Source of the DNA: Antedon mediterranea
Taxonomy: Eukaryota > Echinodermata > Crinoidea > Comatulida > Antedonidae
DNA length: 64,000 nt
Assembly: GCF_964355755.1 (NCBI RefSeq)
Contig: NC_092677.1
Span: 24,708,101 to 24,772,100 of the forward strand
Reading direction: 5' to 3'
Each line of letters opens with the position of its first letter. The first letter of the stretch is position 1. Positions 58,095 to 64,000 of the stretch are shown piece after piece. The notes below the pieces were generated by a model. That model saw nothing but the letters and a program-made list of their open reading frames with translations, made no database searches and was not told where the DNA came from. The position numbers were made by a program, and so were the translations under genes.

Positions 58095-58335
58095 TAGGGT
58101 TTTTAACGTACTGTTTAGGGTTTAAATCTATGTAAAGGGTGAGTCCCGTGTTCTCTGAACGTAGGGGAATGAGCTGTTAGGAGCTCATTGTACTACGCCT
58201 CGGCATTATGTGGTAGGGTGGCCAGTTCCTTTCCACACCGCCTTTTTTCTCCCTAGTATTTTCAACCAGGTACTTATTTTACAGCTGAGTGGACTGGGAG
58301 TTGTCGGGCATTGAACTCGGGTCTATCTATGTATA
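58095..58335. repeat. Probable SINE-type repeat
   Basis: The block has a bipartite structure ending in accaggtacttattttaca, gctgagtggactgggagttg and cattgaactcgggtc; the last piece resembles a B box on the plus strand. It stands out by base composition from the AT-rich flanks. There is only one copy in the window. Confidence 0.35.
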
Positions 58336-58766
58336 TCTGTAATATTCTGTATAGTAGTAGATGTAAAATTTGTGGCATTACATTAAAGTAAAATTGCTCC
58401 TTTAGCACACCCCTAATCAGGGGACCCTTTATTATAGGGACATCCCATCAAGGGGGTACATTCCACAGAAACAAACGAGGGGCAGTGTATTTTTTATCAC
58501 TACATCAAATTACACTCCAATATGGGAACACTTCGTCTCAAAAGTGTACACATCTAGCTCGTGTGCACTTTAAAGAACCTAGTACATCTTTCGAGACGAG
58601 TAGGGGGTTACCCCGGTGTGTTAGTACATCACAGCCACTGATCACCAACTGGGCCCTCTGGGAGACCAGTCTTTGACTGAAGAGGTTACCCAGTATAAAT
58701 ATATATTTCAATCAAAAAGGTGTTCAATTAACAGGGGTTCAATTGTAGTTAAGAAATAAGTAAACT

Positions 58767-58927
58767 AAAGCTCTGTCTACACTATCAAACAAGTTCGACA
58801 AAAAAAAGTATGTGCTCAAATATGGTGGTGATATGCTTAAATATGCTAGTGATATGACATCATCATGTCTATATATGGGCACATCACATTTTTTAGTCAC
58901 AAAGTTTGATAGTGTGGACAGAGCTTT
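58767..58927. mobile_element. MITE, copy 2
   Basis: Terminal repeats aaagctctgtctacactatc and tgatagtgtggacagagctt enclose the same interior as copy 1, with an added acaaaaaaaagta stretch. Length is about 161 bp. Confidence 0.85.
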
Positions 58928-59567
58928 ACCGCTAATTAAAGTACTATTATATTCAGTTGTTGATGCCCCTGGTACTTAATGTGAGATAGCCATGTATTCA
59001 ACAAAAGCATATGGATGATTAAAGTATAAAGATATTTTATCTCTACAATCAAAGATAACCTATAACAGTATTTATATTTTTTCAGAGATACATTATAACT
59101 ATCTGAAGAGTTAAAAATAGCAAATAAAATAATGATTTATAAAAAACTTAAAATATGAGGCCTAAAAATTATATAAATACTACGCAAAAAAGTAGCACAA
59201 ATATTGTAGCAAATTCATTCAATGTGACCGGTAGCATGTAGAAAATTAAGCAATGTTGTGAGATCAAAATTGTTTATATCACACAAACAGAATGACCTGT
59301 AGCAAAGCAGATTGCAAACAATCGTGAACAACCTCATTCAATAAACTTATGGATCATCATGTCAAAATTATTCTAGATTACTGCAGTAACTACTTATTTT
59401 ACTGCAATAATGCATGATTTTAATTTGTTTATGAGGCAGCCGCTGCAATAAACAGTGTGTATGATTGCCCCAAAAAAATTCTTGCAAAATAATTTAATAA
59501 ACATGTTAAAGAGTAACAACATGTAATACTGCAGTAACTGCAGAAGAATCATTTTGACATGGTGTCT

Positions 59568-59944
59568 TAAGCCGATTTTCCACTAGGCGAATTTGTTTGC
59601 GTGAATCAAAAGCGTCATGCTCTGCGCATGCGTATTCTAGTTTCTGTCTGTCATACTCCCTTCTGCGACGAATTCTAGTTCCTTTAGTTTTCGCTTCAGC
59701 GAAATTTACTAGTTCGAATTGTTTCTACTTTTTGCGAAGCGAAATATTGCGCCACCAATCAGAGCTCATGAAATGAGCTATGACGCTTTCATGAGCACTC
59801 ATGCGAATCGAAATGCTCAGCAACCACGCGAGGAACATGAACGTCGCAGCTATTCACTCATGTAGTGGAAAGAGAGTAGGCGATTTTTTTCTCTTCGAAA
59901 CGTTGGATTCGCGCGAACAAATTTGCCTAGTGGAAGCGGTAAAC
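59568..59944. mobile_element. MITE with ttccactaggcgaatttg ends
   Basis: The left end, gattttccactaggcgaatt, faces the right end, aaatttgcctagtggaagcg. The interior is richer in GC than the surroundings and has inverted blocks around tcgcttcagcgaa. Length is about 375 bp with no open frame of note. It resembles the class of elements at 30958-31121 (cactag near the ends) but differs in sequence. Confidence 0.7.
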
Positions 59945-60080
59945 TCAAGGAAGCGGTAAACTGAGACTCGTATCTATCTTCTAATATAAAAGATAAACTG
60001 GCCATTTGAAGACTCCCATTTAAATTTCTGAACTCTACAGTAATACAGCAAGATTCTTATAATGTGCGTCAATATATAAC

Positions 60081-60246
60081 TTAAGCTGTCTACACTTTAT
60101 GTGACAAAAAAAGGGATGTGCCCATATATGGATATGATGGTGTCATACCACTATATATAACCATATTTGTGCATATTGCTATCATATTTGGGCAAATCAC
60201 TACCATATTTTGTCAATTTAGTTTGATAGTGTAGACAGAGCTTTAT
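60081..60246. mobile_element. MITE, copy 3
   Basis: The left end is shortened (ttaagctgtctacactttat) and the right end, gatagtgtagacagagcttt, is intact. The interior carries catatatggatatgatgg and several accatattt blocks. It lies about 130 bases beyond the stop codon of the TOX-family gene, so it is probably part of its 3'UTR. Confidence 0.8.
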
Positions 60247-60375
60247 AGTCAAATTACAGTGACTGGAGAAAATATGAATTTTTGGTTGGGGGAGAAGATC
60301 TGCTGTTAAATCTATGTACAAAAGAACTTAGTACTACGATGGATGTTCTCTGCAGGATTGGTGAGTTGTGATTGG

Positions 60376-62785
60376 TCACTTCACCGTGTGTGCCATTGAT
60401 GCATTTGTAGTGGATGCCGCCACCCATGCTGTAAAGACATCCCTGTAATGAGAAGACAACACGAAAACAATTAAAAACTATTCTTTTTATAAATTTGTTT
60501 AAAATATTAACAAAGTGGATCAGAAATCACAATTGAATACAATTGCCATTTTTGATTGGCAAACATTTGGACTTTTAAAAATTTAAATGGTAATGGTAAA
60601 ATCCCTGATGCCAAAGTTCTCAATCAAATAAGACAATTATAATAGATTTTAAAAGAAAAAAATAAATAAATCTATACAAATTAATATTAAGATATGAATA
60701 TTATCAGTTCTCTATATTTCTCTTTTGAAATTTTTTTATGACTACTGATAAATTTGAATGTAAATTAATCTTTAAATCAATTTTTCACACTGTATATGGG
60801 CACATTTATATATGCATTATGAAAAAAACACAATTTTTTTAAATTCAAATGACAGCATGCAACATAGTCACAGATTATGGTATCTAAAAAATTGTATATT
60901 AAGCTCTGTTTACACTATCAAACTTTATGTGACAAAAAAATGTGATTTGCCCATATGAATGTCATATCACTACCATATTTGGGCATATCATTACCACATT
61001 TGGGCACATCACACCTTTTTTGTCAAACTAGTTTGATATTGTAGACAGAGATTTATATATATTTATATACTGTATGTACCATTTTTTAAACACATAAATA
61101 TTTATTCCATTTTCACAACAGAATTTGCACAATCAAGTAAAGTTGAAATCACAATTACAAAAACGCCACACAGCTTAAAAAAAGTGTATTGAAGATGAAA
61201 ATGATGCCCAATAAATGATAAAATGGATCTTCATTCTGTGCCTGTAATGTTTATACAGAACTTGTATATGTTTTAATAATGTATACAGAAAAATGAAACA
61301 AAAGTAGGAAGAGCCCATAAAAGACAAATAAAAAAGGAAATTACTAAAGAGATCTTATGACAATATTTACAAATATACCAACTCACAACAGCTAGCAAAA
61401 CAGAGTTACATAAATGACAGAATTTACTATAAATATACTATAAAAATGTAACATTTTTTTCTAAATCATATATTGAATAATTTACAAGAAAAACCATTTG
61501 TAACTATAAACAAAAATATGCAAAACAACACATTACCCATCATGCAAATGACGTGACAACATCAACTAATGTTGAACATGCAGCATCAACATATCTACAC
61601 AGAGAACGCAAGTAAGAATCTTACCTACAATGACTAACAACGCACTCGTTACTGCAGTACTCGTTGTCCCACTCCGGTGAGATGATTGCTGGTTTATTGC
61701 ATCCGCTACGTGTGCACATCGCAGCTGATAAACCGTTTGAGCCAACACCCTGCTAGAAAAAATTATATTGTTTTATTCGGTTCTTATTCATTATTATTAA
61801 TTATTTATAAAGCGCCTTTCAAGAAGATCAAAGCGCTGTGTACAGAGAGATTAACAGAAACCCCAACAAAATTAAAAAGCTACTTAGGGAACAAAAACGT
61901 TTTGAGATGTTTTTTAAAATGACAATGAGAACATGGAGCCTGTCGAATATCTAAAGGGATGCTGTTCCAAAGTTTTGAGCTATGGACAGAGAACGTACGG
62001 TCGCCAAAAAAATTATTGTAGCAGGGACAGAAAAGCGTAAATTTTCGATGGATGATCAATAAATATTGAGAAAACATACCAGGAGCTTAAATAGCTTATT
62101 TCAATCGGTCCTAGCAAAAAATGTATGTAATATTAAGGTGTCCCTTTAACAGAGGTTCTATTGTTCAATAGGGGAGGAGTTAATAATAGATTACTGTACC
62201 ATTTGTGACATCATCATTGGGTCACCAGGTAATTGTTGATAGCTCATTGGTGGCATTGGAGCACCAATCGGATTCTGTACCATATGAGGATGCATGCCCT
62301 GTTGTGACATCGACACAGCTCCCGACATATTGTGTGGTGGCTTTGGTGCGATGATCCTCGGCATTGAATGAGGAGGAAGGGCCGTCGTGGGTGACAATGA
62401 TACTTTTTTTTGTTTCGTGGGTGATTTTTCTGCTTCGACTTGATCTACCGCAGCCTATAAGATTTAACATAGAATATTTTAGCTAAATTAAAATCTCATT
62501 ACATTTTTTTTTATTCAAAACAAAGTGGAATGCAAATAATGTCTAGTTTTTAACTCACAAATTTTTTCTGTAATCATTTAAATTTTACATTGTTTCAAGT
62601 TAAATGAACAAAACGGGTTTTTCATAATATGTATCGACAAAGGGTAAAATATTTAAAACGTGGTCTGATGATTAGAAAACATAAATAATGAAAAGCATGG
62701 ATACCTTTGAAACAAGACTAGCTCTATATGCTGCCAATTTCTTTAAATATTCTTTCTTAGCAACTTCTGTTCTCTGTTTGTAGGC
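60376..62785 (-). CDS. TOX: TOX-family HMG-box protein, C-terminal part (runs off the right edge)
   Basis: Four coding exons: 62705-62785, 62200-62454, 61625-61749 and 60376-60442 (stop TGA at 60378-60376), about 175 residues. The first encodes the end of the HMG box, [20 protein letters not shown] then RASLVSK, a TOX-type signature. The second is a Met/Pro/Gln-rich region with MPRIIAPKP, also conserved in TOX proteins. The third and fourth encode a conserved C-terminus: [27 protein letters not shown] and [13 protein letters not shown], most like TOX3/TOX4 by memory of those families. TOX proteins are nuclear DNA-binding transcription regulators. The rest of the HMG box and the N-terminus lie beyond 64000. 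Junction phases are 0, 0 and 2. The third exon has a tandem tagcag acceptor. Confidence 0.9.
60900..61055. mobile_element. MITE, copy 4, in the last intron of the TOX-family gene
   Basis: It begins taagctctgtttacactatc and ends gatattgtagacagagattta. The interior shares gtcatatcactaccatattt and gggcacatcacac with the other copies. Length is about 156 bp. Confidence 0.85.
61760..62080 (-). mobile_element. LINE 3' end in a TOX-gene intron
   Basis: A minus-strand frame (62077-61880) ends in [20 protein letters not shown] then [19 protein letters not shown], the typical C-terminus of a non-LTR retrotransposon reverse transcriptase (LWN-x-[IL]-P, IR, FKK-LK-FLF). It is followed by a 3' tail with ttataaataattaataat and aagcgccttt read in reverse. 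The copy is 5'-truncated. Confidence 0.75.
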
Positions 62786-62789
62786 CTGA

Positions 62790-63611
62790 AAAGTAAAACG
62801 AAAAAATAATATTAAAACAGAACAAAGAACAACAGTTTTTACATTTTCATTCTTTCATATTCTGAATTCAATATTTGAAATGAATTGCACAATACAGATG
62901 ATTAGAAAATGTCATAATAAATCAAAGTTGTCGCGCATGAATGAACATTTCCCAGAATGCAATATCAAATGATTGATTATGTTGCAAACATTACTACGAT
63001 TGATTGAAAGGTTATGAGTTGAACGTTCTTTTCCCGTCAGTAATGATCAAAACATATCTTGTTTCTGACGAACATGTATTTACAAAGCGGCAGTATTGGA
63101 GGCATTTAATGAAGTACTTACTTCATGTATGTTAACGTAGCCAACCTGTTCGCGATAGTATACAGATAACTTGATATGTTACGTAATTAATGTAATCCAA
63201 CAGGGAAATGTCATATATGTCAACAGTGATGCTTGTACAAATGGAAAGTAAAAAGAATACTATACACAAGCCAAACTTTAATGAAGTTTTAAAAGTTTGT
63301 TATCAACAAAATCAAGAAAAACGGTTTTAGGTATTAGTAGCACGCACTCTTGCGGTTTAGGCTGCCTGGTGCGTAAAACTGTGAACAGACCTAATAAGGT
63401 GTTTGCTTATACCATTACCAGAATATTTGTTTAGGTCCAAACATTTCCAAATTCTTTTTTACCATTCAAAGAATAAAAAAACAGAATATTTGGAGATCAG
63501 ACAAATTACTTTTTAAGCATTTTATCGTGTTTTAAGTTTTTTTGCAATAATTTGTGTGTATTCTATGTATTAATTTTTGTTTATATTTTAATGTTCATTG
63601 CCTAATGTGTT

Positions 63612-63643
<32 letters not shown>

Positions 63644-64000
63644 TCTGTTTTTATCGTACTAATAATTGCCAACCTTTAAGAAGAATTTATATTGTTATTT
63701 TATTATGATAATGGACAAAATAAAGCTTTTCAGTATTAAAGATGTATTGTCTCCCAAAACATGAAAAATGAAGATTAATTAAATCAGACTTTGAATATGT
63801 TATTTTGTAATTTTAATAAAGTTAATCACTTCCATAGGTAAAAAAAAACGAAAAAAAATATACCATTTTAGTTAAACAACTCCCGTAGTTTATTAGTGTT
63901 AAATTTATTGAAAACTATAAACTATATTAACTTTTGTTATACACAGTCATTTCTTTTCCTTTGTTTGCAGTTTTTGCTGGGCTTTCAACTCCTGATTGTA
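62790..64000. other. Intron of the TOX-family gene up to the right edge
   Basis: The next upstream TOX exon (the earlier part of the HMG box) is not found here, so this is an intron. It is AT-rich, with a (TA)n run at 63611-63637. At the edge, ttcctttgtttgcag followed by tttttgctggg looks like a plus-strand splice acceptor, and its reverse gives a short Gln/Lys-rich frame. Neither can be judged without the next bases. Confidence 0.5.

Larger units (their letters stand above)
54780..60375. other. Gene-free region downstream of the TOX-family gene
   Basis: No coding exon could be supported on either strand. It contains minisatellites, hairpins, four MITE-type elements and a probable SINE, listed separately. 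Part of it, next to 60375, must be the 3'UTR of the TOX-family gene; minus-strand AATAAA occurs at 57503-57498, but the true polyadenylation site is unclear. Confidence 0.5.

Noticed and set aside
63970-64000. Start of another coding exon at the right edge
   Set aside because: There is a good plus-strand acceptor and a short minus-strand open frame, but too few bases to choose either or to test a domain.

Overview
This is animal nuclear DNA: AT-rich, intron-rich and full of repeats, with canonical GT-AG introns, TATA promoters, tRNA-derived SINE heads, MITEs and LINE and Penelope fragments. The expanded SRCR receptor family, a TOX-family HMG-box gene and the many aggcct-rich stretches suggest an invertebrate deuterostome, most likely an echinoderm. 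That assignment is inference. I assembled the gene models by hand from splice signals and reading frame. In every complete model the exon lengths sum to a multiple of three.

From 1 to 30 kb, all on the minus strand, lies a cluster of single-pass membrane proteins with SRCR (scavenger receptor cysteine-rich) domains. In transcription order it holds: gene 5 (30128-27348), with signal peptide, WxxW domain, one SRCR, a membrane segment and a PPxY tail; a broken SRCR gene (25327-24155) followed by a possible spare membrane/tail exon (24048-23750); gene 3 (22537-16851, four SRCR, 555 aa); a decayed tail exon (about 15.06-14.68 kb); gene 2 (13544-4859, seven SRCR, 876 aa); another decayed tail exon (about 2.5-2.12 kb); and gene 1 (980 to beyond the left edge). 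The 1-5.9 kb segment is a tandem copy of 12.56-17.94 kb. Inside genes 2 and 3 the SRCR exons sit in 0.8-1.7 kb repeat units that have been amplified, deleted and recombined.

From 31.5 to 54.8 kb two diverged copies of a second SRCR gene type lie in tandem: gene A (37447-34296, 464 aa) and gene B (52605-43254, 460 aa). Each has a signal peptide, three SRCR domains, a membrane helix and a tail with three PPxY motifs. Introns and flanks are duplicated too. Gene B is stretched by transposons, including a 3.8 kb TTAA-flanked element ending about 17 bp upstream of a splice acceptor. A hairpin made from the 3' end of a Penelope-like element lies at 32480-32968.

From 54.8 to 60.4 kb there are no genes, only minisatellites, hairpins and MITEs. 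From 60.4 to 62.8 kb lie the last four coding exons of a TOX-family gene on the minus strand, which continues beyond the right edge.

The most interesting signal is a membrane SRCR family whose domain number changes by duplication and fusion of phase 1-1 exons. Its two main branches and the WxxW-SRCR gene share a homologous PPxY tail, predicted to bind WW-domain proteins such as NEDD4-type ubiquitin ligases. Genes 2 and 3 replaced that tail with a glycine-rich one ending in cysteine. A role in recognition and receptor turnover is inference.
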